From assembly GCA_965227905.1 (NCBI GenBank), contig OZ245780.1, positions 2,480,001-2,544,000 of the forward strand: a stretch of DNA of 64,000 bases, in the 5' to 3' direction. The notes beneath the pieces are model-generated. The model made no database searches, had not been told where the DNA came from, and saw only the letters and a list, made by a program, of their open reading frames with translations. The DNA is from CBDDHT01 sp965227905. GTDB taxonomy: Bacteria > Pseudomonadota > Alphaproteobacteria > Rhizobiales > Methyloligellaceae. Both the position numbers and the translations under genes were made by a program. Positions 22,343 to 31,261 of the stretch are shown here, in pieces. Positions within the stretch are counted from its first letter, which is position 1. Every line of letters begins with the position of its first letter.

Positions 22343-25000
22343 ATGAACGGCCGAAAGACAATTCTTCACGCCTGGCACTTGGCGAATGGCGGGAAAATGG
22401 TCGATTTCGCGGGCTGGGACATGCCGGTCCAATATGAGTTGGGCGCTGTGAAGGAGCATCTTGCCACCCGGCGCAGTGCCGGCCTCTTCGATGTTTCTCA
22501 TATGGGACGGTTCGAGATTGCCGGGGCAGGATCGCAACCCTTTTTGATGCGTGTTTTGACCAACGCAGCTTGTGCGCTGAAACCGGGAGAGGCCCACTAC
22601 ACCTTCATCCCCACCGAATCCGGTGGTGCCGTCGATGACGCCTATCTCTATCGGCTTGAGGCGCAACGCTTTCTCCTGGTCGTGAATGCATCGAATAGGA
22701 ACAAGGATTGGGCCTGGTTGGAGCGTTTCCGCAAAGGGATCGACTGCACGATGCGGGATGTGAGCGACGAGTGGGGCATGATCTCACTGCAAGGCCCGTC
22801 GGCGTCGCACATTCTGGAGCAGGTGATACCGGTCTCCGAATTACCGGAAAACAAACGCAATCAACTGTCGATGACAACGTTTGCGGGCCACGATCTGATT
22901 ATCGCTCGAACGGGCTATACCGGCGAGGCCGGCTGCTTCGAGTTGTTCCCCGCCAAAGAAACAACCACTGCACTTTGGGAGCAGCTGCTGGTCGCAGGGG
23001 CGACTGCGGTCGGCCTAGGTGCAAGGGACAGTCTCAGACTTGAAGCGGGACTGCCGCTCTATGGGCACGAACTCGGGGAAGACGAAGACGCCAAGGAGAT
23101 ACCGATTTTTGCAAACGCGGTTGCTGGCGCCGGTGTGCGAGTCCCCAATGGTGTCGGTGGCGATTGGATCGGCCGCGAGGCTTTGGAGTATCAGCGGCAG
23201 GAACTGGCTGCGATCAGACGGGGCGAACTCAAACTGCCTCCTGCAGAACGCGATCTCAGCCATCTCGTGCAGCCGATCGCTGTTTTCGGATCACGCAAGC
23301 CACTGAGAGCAGGCTTCGATGTCGAGTATGATGGAGAGGTCGTTGGGAAGGTGACGTCCGGAACAAGCGTGCCCGCCACCGGCTTTGCGGGCGAGGGGCT
23401 GATGGCAGTGCCGTCCGACGCGCATGATCTCAGGCCGATCGGTCTTGCGCTCATCCGCTCCGACCTTTGCTTTCGCAGCGAAAAGCCGGTGATCCTCGAT
23501 GTTGTCGATACGCGCGGCAATCGGATCCAAGCCGAGTTGGTCGAAAAGAACCTCTGGCCATCCGCGCCCTACACGCGGCCGCATAAGGGGTTCCGTGAGC
23601 CTGACACGCCGAGCATCCTGGCCGAAGGCGATCTTGCTGCGGCTGCAAAAGCGCTCCGTGAGGATGCCGAAGCAAATACGGAATGGCGGCGGCAGAGATG
23701 CATCAATCTGATCCCATCTGAAAATTGCAAATCGCCGCTTGTCGATGCGCTGACGGTCTCCGACCCGGCCGGTCGGTATAACGAGCATAATCGGCTGTCT
23801 TCGCTCGGCCCCGACGCTGAGGAGGTTTGCTACTACAAGGGCACCGACTTCATCATGGAGAAGGAGGAGGCGTGCAAGGCGGCGCTGCGAACCTTCTTCG
23901 GATGTGCCCAGGTCGAACCGCGCGTCATTAGCGGACAGATGGCAAATGACATCGTCTACGATGCGCTCAAGCAATTCAGGAACCGCTTTGTTCGCAGCTT
24001 GACGCCTCGTCTAATCAATCGTGTGCTCGTCCATGATCTCAACAAGGGGGGCCATCTCAGCGCTCAGGTCTCTGGCGCGCTGAAGAACTATGTCGCCATG
24101 GATCCTGAAACAGGCCGGCCCGCTGTCGATCATTTCCCGCAGGCGAAAGACAATCCCTACCTGATTGATGTCGAAGCGACGAAGGCATTGATCGCTCAGC
24201 GCCCGCCGGAGCTCATTGTCTTCGGCCGCTCGGTCATCATTCATAAGGAGCCGATCGCAGAGATTGCCGCATTCATCCATGATCACTTTGGTCGCGACAA
24301 TCCGGAGCGCCCGATCATCCATTATGACGCGGCGCATGTCCTCGGACTGCTTGGTGATCACTACAACGCTCCGTTTGCCGAAGGCGCCGACCTGGTAACA
24401 GGCTCGACTCATAAGACATTCTTTGGGCCGCAGCGCGGCGTTGTCCTGGCAAATTTCGAACCGGGTTCTCCCTTCGAGCCCCTCTGGAAAGCCGTCGAAA
24501 CGCGCGCGTTTCCCGGCCATGTGAGCAATCATCATCTTGGTACGCTGCTGGGTTTGCTCGGTGCGACCTATGAAATGCTTGCCCACAAAGACACCTATCC
24601 TGTGCAGGTCATGGCTAACGCAAAGGCTTTTGCCCGGGCGCTGAACGATGCAGGCCTGCAGATCGAGGGCGATGGTGCGAACGACTTTACCGAAACACAT
24701 CAGGTGCTGCTGCGAACGGCAAGGGGGCAGGGAGAGGTGATCGCCGGACGTCTGGAGTCCAACGATATCATCACCAATCCACAGGCTTTTTACGATGATC
24801 CGAGCTTTGCTGCCGCAAGCGGTATAAGAATGGGCTCTCAGGAAATGACGCGTTTCGGAATGAAGGAAGCCGATTTTGCCGAGCTGGCAGAATTGGTAGC
24901 CGAGGTCGTAAACACGACAGACGATAAACCTGAAGGCGCTTACATCGACAAGGTCAACGCATTTCGCGCTCGGTTCCAAGAAATACACTACACGATCTGA
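22343..25000 (+). CDS. Fusion of aminomethyltransferase (GcvT-like) and serine hydroxymethyltransferase-like domains
   Basis: 885 residues from ATG 22343 with GGGAGG five bases upstream. Residues 1 to about 410 are a GcvT folate-binding aminomethyltransferase (DFAGWDMPVQYE near the start, SLQGPSASHILEQV, ARDSLRLEAGLPLYGHEL). After a linker of about 35 residues, residues 446-885 are a PLP type I domain of the SHMT family. It starts INLIPSENCKSP and has the PLP lysine at 691 in GSTHKTFFGPQRG. Both domains use tetrahydrofolate, so the fusion could pass methylene-THF between glycine cleavage and serine synthesis or degradation. No gcvH or gcvP is nearby. The frame is continuous with no sign of a sequencing join. 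Confidence 0.9.
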   Translation: MNGRKTILHAWHLANGGKMVDFAGWDMPVQYELGAVKEHLATRRSAGLFDVSHMGRFEIAGAGSQPFLMRVLTNAACALKPGEAHYTFIPTESGGAVDDAYLYRLEAQRFLLVVNASNRNKDWAWLERFRKGIDCTMRDVSDEWGMISLQGPSASHILEQVIPVSELPENKRNQLSMTTFAGHDLIIARTGYTGEAGCFELFPAKETTTALWEQLLVAGATAVGLGARDSLRLEAGLPLYGHELGEDEDAKEIPIFANAVAGAGVRVPNGVGGDWIGREALEYQRQELAAIRRGELKLPPAERDLSHLVQPIAVFGSRKPLRAGFDVEYDGEVVGKVTSGTSVPATGFAGEGLMAVPSDAHDLRPIGLALIRSDLCFRSEKPVILDVVDTRGNRIQAELVEKNLWPSAPYTRPHKGFREPDTPSILAEGDLAAAAKALREDAEANTEWRRQRCINLIPSENCKSPLVDALTVSDPAGRYNEHNRLSSLGPDAEEVCYYKGTDFIMEKEEACKAALRTFFGCAQVEPRVISGQMANDIVYDALKQFRNRFVRSLTPRLINRVLVHDLNKGGHLSAQVSGALKNYVAMDPETGRPAVDHFPQAKDNPYLIDVEATKALIAQRPPELIVFGRSVIIHKEPIAEIAAFIHDHFGRDNPERPIIHYDAAHVLGLLGDHYNAPFAEGADLVTGSTHKTFFGPQRGVVLANFEPGSPFEPLWKAVETRAFPGHVSNHHLGTLLGLLGATYEMLAHKDTYPVQVMANAKAFARALNDAGLQIEGDGANDFTETHQVLLRTARGQGEVIAGRLESNDIITNPQAFYDDPSFAAASGIRMGSQEMTRFGMKEADFAELAELVAEVVNTTDDKPEGAYIDKVNAFRARFQEIHYTI

Positions 25001-25069
25001 CTTCCTATATGAGGGCGGCTTAGCGCGGCCTCATCGCACTGGGTATCCTGCCCAACTGGAGTTTGACAG

Positions 25070-25966
25070 GTGGCCGCTCAAAACGCTGTCGACGGAACAC
25101 TGGCGTCGCAACCCATGCGTGCTGTGGTCTGCATGTTGATCGGGGTCTCGCTCCTGGCATTGAACGATGGGCTAATCAAATCTCTGACGAGCCACTATCC
25201 CACAGGACAAATTCTGTTCATTCGCGGCCTGTTCGCGCTGCCCTGGATTGTCTTGTTGAGCCTCCGCGATGGAGGGCTGCACAGACTTCTGATCAAGAAT
25301 GTTCGCGGTCAATCAGTGCGCGCGGTCTGTGTGATTGCCAGTTCGTTTCTATTCGTCTCGGGTCTTGTCTATTTGCCCCTGGCGGATGCCATCGCAGCAG
25401 CCTTCACCGGACCGTTGTTCATAACAGCGATGGCACCCATCATGCTGGGAGAGCGCGTCGGTTGGAGACGGTGGGTTGCTGTGATTGCTGGTTTTGCCGG
25501 CGTCCTTTTCATGGTGCGCCCGGGTACCGAGGCGATGCAATGGGCGATCCTGTTTCCGCTGGGGGCGGCCTTGTTTGGTGGTATGCGCGATCTGATCACG
25601 CGGCGCATCTCAAGATCCGAGACATCTGTTGCCGTCCTCTTCGTCACGACCTCGGTCGTCATGCTGGCGGGTCTGTGCACAGCGCCTTTCGGTTGGGACA
25701 CCCTGTCATTGTCACATCTGTGGACGTTCGCAGGGAGCGGTTTGCTGGTTGCATGCTCGCACTATCTTATGATCGAGGCGTTTCGGCTGGGTGAGGCGGC
25801 AATGGTTGCACCGTTCAAATATAGTTCGGTGCTTTGGGGGGTGCTGTTTGGCTTTCTCCTGTTTGGCGATTTCCCCGACATTTGGACGCTGGCCGGGGCC
25901 GCAATTGTCATCTCGGCCGGTCTATACATTCTCCGCCGCGAAATGCAGCTGCGGCGCGGCGTTTGA
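25070..25966 (+). CDS. DMT-superfamily (EamA) permease
   Basis: 298 residues from GTG 25070 with about ten membrane segments arranged as two EamA halves (the first ending near GVLFMVRPG, the second near AAIVISAGLYILRRE). Such permeases export or import metabolites; no substrate can be read. It starts 69 bases after the GcvT-SHMT fusion and might be co-transcribed with it. It is convergent with the response-regulator gene. Confidence 0.85.
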   Translation: MAAQNAVDGTLASQPMRAVVCMLIGVSLLALNDGLIKSLTSHYPTGQILFIRGLFALPWIVLLSLRDGGLHRLLIKNVRGQSVRAVCVIASSFLFVSGLVYLPLADAIAAAFTGPLFITAMAPIMLGERVGWRRWVAVIAGFAGVLFMVRPGTEAMQWAILFPLGAALFGGMRDLITRRISRSETSVAVLFVTTSVVMLAGLCTAPFGWDTLSLSHLWTFAGSGLLVACSHYLMIEAFRLGEAAMVAPFKYSSVLWGVLFGFLLFGDFPDIWTLAGAAIVISAGLYILRREMQLRRGV

Positions 25967-25989
25967 ATCCTCTGCGCGCTTCAAAAGAG

Positions 25990-26664
25990 TCACTGTCCAA
26001 ATCGATATCCCACCCCGCGGACCGTTCTGATGAGTTTGCCATGCACGCCCAGCTTCTTCCGCAGCCGTCCCACATAAACGTCGATCACATTCGTCAGCGG
26101 GTCTTCCTGCGATCCCCATGCAGCGTTCAGAATTCTCTCTCGCGTCAACATCTTGTCTGGGTTGGTCATGAAGAGCACGAGTATCTCCCTTTCCTTTGCG
26201 GTGAGATCGATGATGTCATTTTCCGATTTCACGATCAGGGATCGTGTATCGAAGGTCAGTCCGCCATAACTGAGTTCCTGGTTCGATGGACCGCTCTTAA
26301 AGTCGCTCTCGCGCCTGGCCAGCGCCTCGATGCGGGCGAGAAGCTCGTTGAAGTCGAAGGGCTTGGATAAGTAGTCGTCAGCTCCACCTCTCAGACCGGC
26401 AACACGTTCTTCCACAGCATCGAGTGCTGAGAGAATGAGGATGGGGGTTATGTCACGGCGCGCACGCATCACACGACAGACGTCCATACCCGAGATGCCG
26501 GGTAACATCATATCCAGCACGACCACATCGAACGCACGATCGCTGACGACCTCCAGTGCCGTCTCGCCGTCTGCCGTATGCTCGACCATCCAGCCTTCGC
26601 CCTTAAGGCCTCGCCGGATGAAATCGGCTACGCGCTCTTCATCTTCAACCAGAAGGATGTTCAT
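25990..26664 (-). CDS. OmpR-family response regulator
   Basis: 224 residues. The receiver domain (1-115) has the acidic pocket Glu7-Asp8, phosphoacceptor Asp51 (VVLDMMLPG), Ser79 and Lys101 (LSKPF). A winged-helix Trans_reg_C domain (about 128-224) ends VRGVGYRFGQ. Partner kinase is the minus-strand gene at 26989, separated by a 324-base AT-rich gap with its own likely promoter, an unusually long gap for a two-component pair. Confidence 0.92.
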   Translation of the reverse strand: MNILLVEDEERVADFIRRGLKGEGWMVEHTADGETALEVVSDRAFDVVVLDMMLPGISGMDVCRVMRARRDITPILILSALDAVEERVAGLRGGADDYLSKPFDFNELLARIEALARRESDFKSGPSNQELSYGGLTFDTRSLIVKSENDIIDLTAKEREILVLFMTNPDKMLTRERILNAAWGSQEDPLTNVIDVYVGRLRKKLGVHGKLIRTVRGVGYRFGQ

Positions 26665-26988
26665 GCCGATGACTCACGACGCAGTTGACCGGTATCGATG
26701 TGATGGTGACGGGCGACAGATATTGGGTCGTCCTGCATGCCCATGTAGCGGGACATTTGCGCATCGCTCCCTGGTCGTTCTCAATGATCGTTTCGAACAA
26801 CAACGGGAAGGGATGGCATGTTATTCCCTCATGCGGAAAAATAAGCGTTTGTCATGTCTATGGGGAATGATGCGATCATGTTGCAGCGCGAATCTACTGC
26901 AATGTAGATTTATTATAAGGTGTTGATAATTAATATAAATCAAGGGTGGCGTTGAGTTTTTGGACGCGTCTGCGGCCGCGGAGCACTG
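26665..26988. other. AT-rich gap between kinase and regulator genes
   Basis: 324 bases with no credible gene. The 26870-26945 part is clearly AT-rich and carries the putative promoter and palindrome listed separately, pointing towards the regulator on the minus strand. Confidence 0.45.
26891..26943 (-). promoter_or_regulatory. Putative promoter with overlapping palindromic operator for the response regulator
   Basis: On the minus strand a perfect TATAAT (26917-26912) is followed directly by the inverted repeat AATCTAC-N6-GTAGATT (arms 26891-26897 and 26904-26910). The nearest -35-like element, TTGATT (26943-26938), is 20 bases from the -10, longer than ideal. The palindrome would cover the transcription start, suiting repression or autoregulation. 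Confidence 0.4.
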
Positions 26989-28560
26989 TCAGCTTGCCGA
27001 CCTCGTCACCACGCGCAATGTCGTTCGTCTGGGCAGAGTCATGGAGGCCACCAGTCCACCCTCATGGCGATCACTCAGATTAATCGAGCCGCCATGAGCT
27101 TCGGCGATCGAAAGGGCAACCGGAAGGCCCAATCCTGAACCATCGCGATATCGTTCGGCAGCGTTGGATCCTCTGAAAAACCTCTGGAACGCACTCTCTT
27201 TGTCGGCCTCGCTCATTCCGGGGCCATCGTCCTCAACGGCCGCGCGATAACCATCTGGCGTTTGATCCAACCTTAGATTGATGTTTGTACCGCCATAGTG
27301 TCTGGCGTTGTCCAGGAGGATTAGCATGGCCTGGCGAATGCGGCCGGCGTCGCCTCGCATCGGAGCAGCGTTCAGGTCCGTTAGCAGGGTTGCAGATGGA
27401 CCGAAGTTTCGGCCGATTTCCTGGATGAGCGCTCGGAGATCGAAGTCTTCCAGCGACAGGCGGACATCACCGGATTCGGTTCGCGCTACGAAGAGCAGGT
27501 CGTCGACGATGCGTGCTGTGTGTGTTGCCGCATCGCGGGTGCGGTTCAGAGCCTCGCGATAGGCATCCGATGTCTTGTCCGTTCCGCGTAGGGCAATCTC
27601 AGCTTCGCCCTGGATAATGGTAAGGGGCGTGCGCAGTTCATGACTGACATCGGCGAGCATGCGCCTGCGGTTTGCATCGGAACGGTTTGCGTCCTGCAGA
27701 AGGCGTTCAAGCTGTTCGGTCCGTTCGCCAACGGCTTTTTCGAGTTCGGCATTCTGCGAGGCGAGCGACTTCGTCTTGTCGGCAACCCGTGAGGCCATGA
27801 GATCGAACGTACCGCTGATAGCCGCAAGCTCATCGCGACCTTCCAGGCCAATACGATGCTCGAAATTGCCTTCGCTGAAGAGCTGTACGCCGACAAGCAA
27901 TCTTTCGACCGGTCGGCCGAACTGTGTGCGCAGGGCTCTGAGGCTGGCAAGCGCCGCAAGCAGGGCAGCCAATGCGAAGAAGGCCGCAAGGCTTTGATAC
28001 AGAACAAGTTGCCCTTGCGCGGTCTCTCGAGTTTCTGCGACTTCCTTTGCTTCCTCGACGAGCGCGCTTTCGATCATGGTACGGAAATCGCGATCGATAT
28101 CGGCATCGAGAATTCGTGAAAGTTCCTCCCAATTGGTCGCGAAGGCACTATCGGATTGTTCGCGGGAGATACGTCGAAGTGCCGTAATGAGTTTCTCGAT
28201 GGTGAACTCGATCTGCGACAGCGTGACGAGTTCCTCGATCTCTTCGTCACCGACCAGTTTGATTTCCGTACCGATGTCATGCCGGATCTTGGAGATATCG
28301 CCTCGGATTTTCGCGATCAGTTCCTTTTCTCCCGCACCGCGATCGCGATCTCCGATGATGAGAGCGTCGCCGAATTGTTTGAAGAGTTGATAGGTATGGC
28401 TCTCGAGCGCCAGATAGGTCTCATAGACGTCATGGGCGAGGTTCAGTCTTTCGACTTGAAAATTGGCCTGACGGATACTCCATACGGAAAGCGCCGTTCC
28501 GCCCAGACTCAATGTCAGCATGAGCCCAAAAAACAGATGGAACTTCGTCACCAGTTTCAT
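26989..28560 (-). CDS. Membrane sensor histidine kinase (HAMP, HisKA, HATPase_c)
   Basis: 523 residues. Two membrane segments (about 8-28 and 186-208) enclose a periplasmic helical sensor region of about 155 residues. HAMP follows (about 209-262), then a coiled-coil (to about 295), HisKA with His307 in DVSHELRTPL, and HATPase_c with NARHYGG (N box), EDDGPGMS (G1) and GSGLGLPVALSIAEAHGG (G2). The signal is unknown; the helical periplasmic region resembles four-helix-bundle sensors. It lies 103 bases downstream of a P-loop protein gene and ahead of its regulator on the same strand. Confidence 0.92.
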   Translation of the reverse strand: MKLVTKFHLFFGLMLTLSLGGTALSVWSIRQANFQVERLNLAHDVYETYLALESHTYQLFKQFGDALIIGDRDRGAGEKELIAKIRGDISKIRHDIGTEIKLVGDEEIEELVTLSQIEFTIEKLITALRRISREQSDSAFATNWEELSRILDADIDRDFRTMIESALVEEAKEVAETRETAQGQLVLYQSLAAFFALAALLAALASLRALRTQFGRPVERLLVGVQLFSEGNFEHRIGLEGRDELAAISGTFDLMASRVADKTKSLASQNAELEKAVGERTEQLERLLQDANRSDANRRRMLADVSHELRTPLTIIQGEAEIALRGTDKTSDAYREALNRTRDAATHTARIVDDLLFVARTESGDVRLSLEDFDLRALIQEIGRNFGPSATLLTDLNAAPMRGDAGRIRQAMLILLDNARHYGGTNINLRLDQTPDGYRAAVEDDGPGMSEADKESAFQRFFRGSNAAERYRDGSGLGLPVALSIAEAHGGSINLSDRHEGGLVASMTLPRRTTLRVVTRSAS

Positions 28561-28663
28561 TGGTGCGGTCTCACCTGAACTCGATGTTGGATGGGTGTCC
28601 CGGCGCCCCTAGACAAAAGCCTCATTGATCGTGCGGCCCTTGACGGAGACGCCGGGACCGCGC

Positions 28664-29737
28664 TTAGGCGGCTCTGCCGAACCGACCGTTGGCGCGTGGG
28701 AGGAAAGAGGAGGCGGCAACCGATGCCTTTTCCGGGTTGCATAGATCCTCGCGTGAGAGAAGACGCGCACCAGTCACGCGTTCAGCCTCTTCGATGGCAA
28801 GCGGTGAGCATGTAACCATGCCGGAGACGGCAAAAGGATCGAGACCATGATCGCGGAGTATGCTGACCCCGCCGACTGTGCCGAGGGCATCGGGCGCCGC
28901 GAACATCACGGCATCCAGTCGTTCCTTGATCTTCGAACTCTTTAGGATCTCCTGGGTTTCCGCCTGAAAGACACCATCGGCAATCTCGACGATGATGACG
29001 TCCGCCCCTTCATGCGCCGCTGTGCCGACCAAAGATAGGAACCCGGCTTCGATCCTTTCCAGCGGCATTTTGTAGGTTGTCGCCATACCGGCATCCGTGA
29101 AATCGCGAACCGGGACGCCCGCATCGACCAAAGCATTGAAATCTCCAAAACCTCCTGTTCCGGTGGCTTTCAGTCCGGCGACCTTGAAGCCGGCACGACG
29201 CAGACCGTGCGCGAGGCTCGCGACGGCGGTTGTCTTGCCGGCATTCATTGAAGCGCCAAACACGCCGATGACCGTGACATCGTCGGGAATCGTCCTGTGG
29301 GGTAGGGCATAGGAGGCGACGTTGACCACCTCGCCATCGGCATCCGTCAACAGGCCAAGCGGTTTGACCTGTGTCGGTTGGGTCATGCGCCCGTGCGATC
29401 TGATCATCCGGCCGAGGATGCCGCCGGAGGCAAGCATGTCACAGCTATCGGCGTCGATTTCTGCGATGCCTTCGAACTGGTCGGGCGCATAACGATCCCC
29501 GACAGCCATCACGATCGTATCGCCGATATAGCTGGTCGAATAGCGGCCGGCCTTGAGCTGGACTTTCTTATGCTGGCCGATTTTTGTGATCTGGCCGAGG
29601 ACAAGATCGCCGGCAACCGCCTGTGAGAGCCTGTCTGTCAGCCCGTGGATGTCAGCTGGATTCACGCGGCGGGTGGTAAAGGCCCATTTAGTCTCTGCCG
29701 GGACAATGGCGGAGGGGTGCAGTACGAGTGTCATCAT
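28664..29737 (-). CDS. P-loop NTPase-like protein of unknown function
   Basis: 357 residues from ATG 29737 (AAGGAT just upstream; ATG 29734 and 29755 are alternatives). An N-terminal beta-rich domain (about 1-140) is followed by a P-loop domain with GASMNAGKTT, then LRRAGFKVAGLKATG and TGGFGD. These resemble dethiobiotin synthetase / MobB-type nucleotide-binding proteins that handle a second small substrate. I do not recognise a specific function. It sits directly upstream of the sensor kinase on the same strand, 103 bases away, so it could be part of that signalling unit. Confidence 0.72.
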   Translation of the reverse strand: MMTLVLHPSAIVPAETKWAFTTRRVNPADIHGLTDRLSQAVAGDLVLGQITKIGQHKKVQLKAGRYSTSYIGDTIVMAVGDRYAPDQFEGIAEIDADSCDMLASGGILGRMIRSHGRMTQPTQVKPLGLLTDADGEVVNVASYALPHRTIPDDVTVIGVFGASMNAGKTTAVASLAHGLRRAGFKVAGLKATGTGGFGDFNALVDAGVPVRDFTDAGMATTYKMPLERIEAGFLSLVGTAAHEGADVIIVEIADGVFQAETQEILKSSKIKERLDAVMFAAPDALGTVGGVSILRDHGLDPFAVSGMVTCSPLAIEEAERVTGARLLSREDLCNPEKASVAASSFLPRANGRFGRAA

Positions 29738-29876
29738 CGGATCCTTTTTCTTCAAACAAATGACCTGATGATGTCTGTTCTAGCGATGCGTGCTGAATTT
29801 GAACTGTCGGCTGGATGAACAGCCATTGACGGTAAGATGAAAAGATTCTGAAACTGATCTGTTCGTACATCTTGCA

Positions 29877-29950
29877 GCCGGCCCTGGCCCCTGGCTCAAC
29901 CACCCCGAGGATATCCTTATTGGGTGGGGGGGCCGGGGGACAGGGCCGGC
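29877..29950 (-). terminator. Long GC-rich hairpin downstream of the DUF3775 gene
   Basis: GCCGGCCCTG (29877-29886) and CAGGGCCGGC (29941-29950) are perfect inverse complements, with further inner pairing CCACCC (29900-29905) to GGGTGG (29922-29927). It starts 23 bases after the minus-strand stop at 29974. No T-run follows, so it may be an mRNA 3' stabiliser or a Rho-independent terminator of a non-canonical kind. Confidence 0.5.
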
Positions 29951-29973
29951 GTCAGGACTTGCAGATCAATCTC

Positions 29974-30378
29974 TCAGAGCACGCCGCGTTCGGCGTCTTC
30001 GACGGAGATGCCGAGGCTGTCCAATCCTTCTTCGAGAAAGTCTGCGAGAAGTGGAATGCCAAGGAGATAGCGCTCGGTCGGGACTGTCTTCTCCGCCTTG
30101 GCCGTCTCGACGGCTTCGGCAAAGTCGGCTGCTGTGAATGTGCCGCGACCGACCCAGGCCAGTGCCACAAGGTGGGCCTGCTCATCTTCATTCAGGGTTG
30201 CAATGAAATCGGCAACTTCGCTGCGGGTCGCATCGCTGTAGCGACTCTCGAGAATTGAATCGGAGTCGCTTTCTTCGATCGCGCCCTCGCGAGGTTCTTC
30301 CCATCTCGCGACTTTGGCATCGAATTCGCGAGATTTTACAATGACATGTGCAACTTTTTCCGGTGAGATTTCCAACAT
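29974..30378 (-). CDS. DUF3775 domain protein
   Basis: 134 residues, acidic, matching the small DUF3775 family found mainly in Alphaproteobacteria. Visible features are EEPREGAIEESDSDSILES in the centre, followed by SEVADFIATLNEDEQAHLVALAWVGRG, a typical family segment. No catalytic residues are evident and no signal peptide is present. It is flanked by strong hairpins on both sides (29877-29950 and 30567-30601), so it is probably a single-gene transcript. Confidence 0.8.
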   Translation of the reverse strand: MLEISPEKVAHVIVKSREFDAKVARWEEPREGAIEESDSDSILESRYSDATRSEVADFIATLNEDEQAHLVALAWVGRGTFTAADFAEAVETAKAEKTVPTERYLLGIPLLADFLEEGLDSLGISVEDAERGVL

Positions 30379-30566
30379 GACAGACCTGCGCGCTTCCTAA
30401 CACTAGATCAACCTACGTTGCGTTGGACGCATGTTGCTCTAGGGCTCTTTGTTTTCGCCAGGTTTCACCGTCGCACGATCGACACGCTTTGATATTGATG
30501 AAGGTCAATCAATGCAGAATCGATTGAAGAGCGCTTTTGCGCGAGAAGGGGAGGCTTTCAAAGAAT

Positions 30567-30601
30567 AGAGCGCCGGTCCGCGTTGTCCGGACCGGCGCTC
30601 T
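30567..30601 (-). terminator. Fourteen-pair hairpin after the small secreted protein gene
   Basis: AGAGCGCCGGTCCG (30567-30580) and CGGACCGGCGCTCT (30588-30601) pair perfectly around a seven-base loop. On the minus strand it lies 75 bases after the stop at 30676 and is followed by CTATTCTTTG, a weak T-rich tail. Confidence 0.6.
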
Positions 30602-30675
30602 GACACGGTGAACCGTTGCCGTTCGCTTGCCTGCTGCATGGTCTGGCGCTGAACGTCACATCGGTTCAACTGCGC

Positions 30676-30942
30676 TCATGAGCAACTTTGACGATAATCC
30701 CAACCCACCACGCGGCAGTGCTTCTTCGTCCAGCATTTGCCGTGGCTGCAGACCTTCTTATAGCTGCAATGGCGTTTCGGGTATTTGATGTAGTCGCAGT
30801 AGACGCTGTGCTTGCCGGCGCCGCGAAATCCTGAGTAGGGATACTTGGTGCTCCACTCATAGTAAGGCGCGGAGAACGCCGATACGGAACTCCCGACAAG
30901 GACAGCCGCGAGTGTTGCTGATCTGATAAATGTCTTGAGCAC
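30676..30942 (-). CDS. Small secreted Cys-rich protein, family member 1
   Basis: 88 residues; signal peptide 1-24 (ending FSAP). The mature part is basic and aromatic with six Cys (49, 59, 65, 70, 76, 87). It shares an ordered signature with the protein at 53813-54088: YSGF (36-39), CDY (49-51), P-x-R-x-C (55-59), CRV-x-x-W (76-81) and a final Cys six residues after the Trp. The two differ by a five- or six-residue insertion carrying two extra Cys. Likely a disulfide-stabilised periplasmic or extracellular protein; no function recognised. Confidence 0.75.
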   Translation of the reverse strand: MLKTFIRSATLAAVLVGSSVSAFSAPYYEWSTKYPYSGFRGAGKHSVYCDYIKYPKRHCSYKKVCSHGKCWTKKHCRVVGWDYRQSCS

Positions 30943-31261
30943 TGGTCGTCTCCCTTATGCGAAACATTCTGCCGTTGATCCAAAGATAGGCGTTCTTTTT
31001 CAGCAGGCGTGTGATGCAGCGCACACCACGAAACGGATGACCTCGGGACCTGAGCCACCAAGCGCCAGGCAAAAAAAAGACACTTTGTTATGAGACCACT
31101 TCTTAAACGTGTAGGGGCCATTCTTGCCATGTAGGTCCGGCGACTGCGTGGCATCCAAAGACCGCTTGAGCTGTCTCTCAGTTCGCCAGCGGATCCCATA
31201 ATTCTTGTGTCCCCACATGACGACTGGATGCGTTGCGTAACCCTGGTGCGGGGATCACGGT
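30943..31261. other. Intergenic region between divergent genes
   Basis: About 319 bases separating the small secreted protein gene (minus) from the TAXI binding-protein gene (plus). Must hold both promoters; I see no convincing boxes and no RNA gene. Confidence 0.4.

Noticed and set aside
25967..25989. Possible TTTGAA / TTCAAA stem between convergent genes
   Set aside because: Only six pairs and no T-run; not enough to call a terminator.
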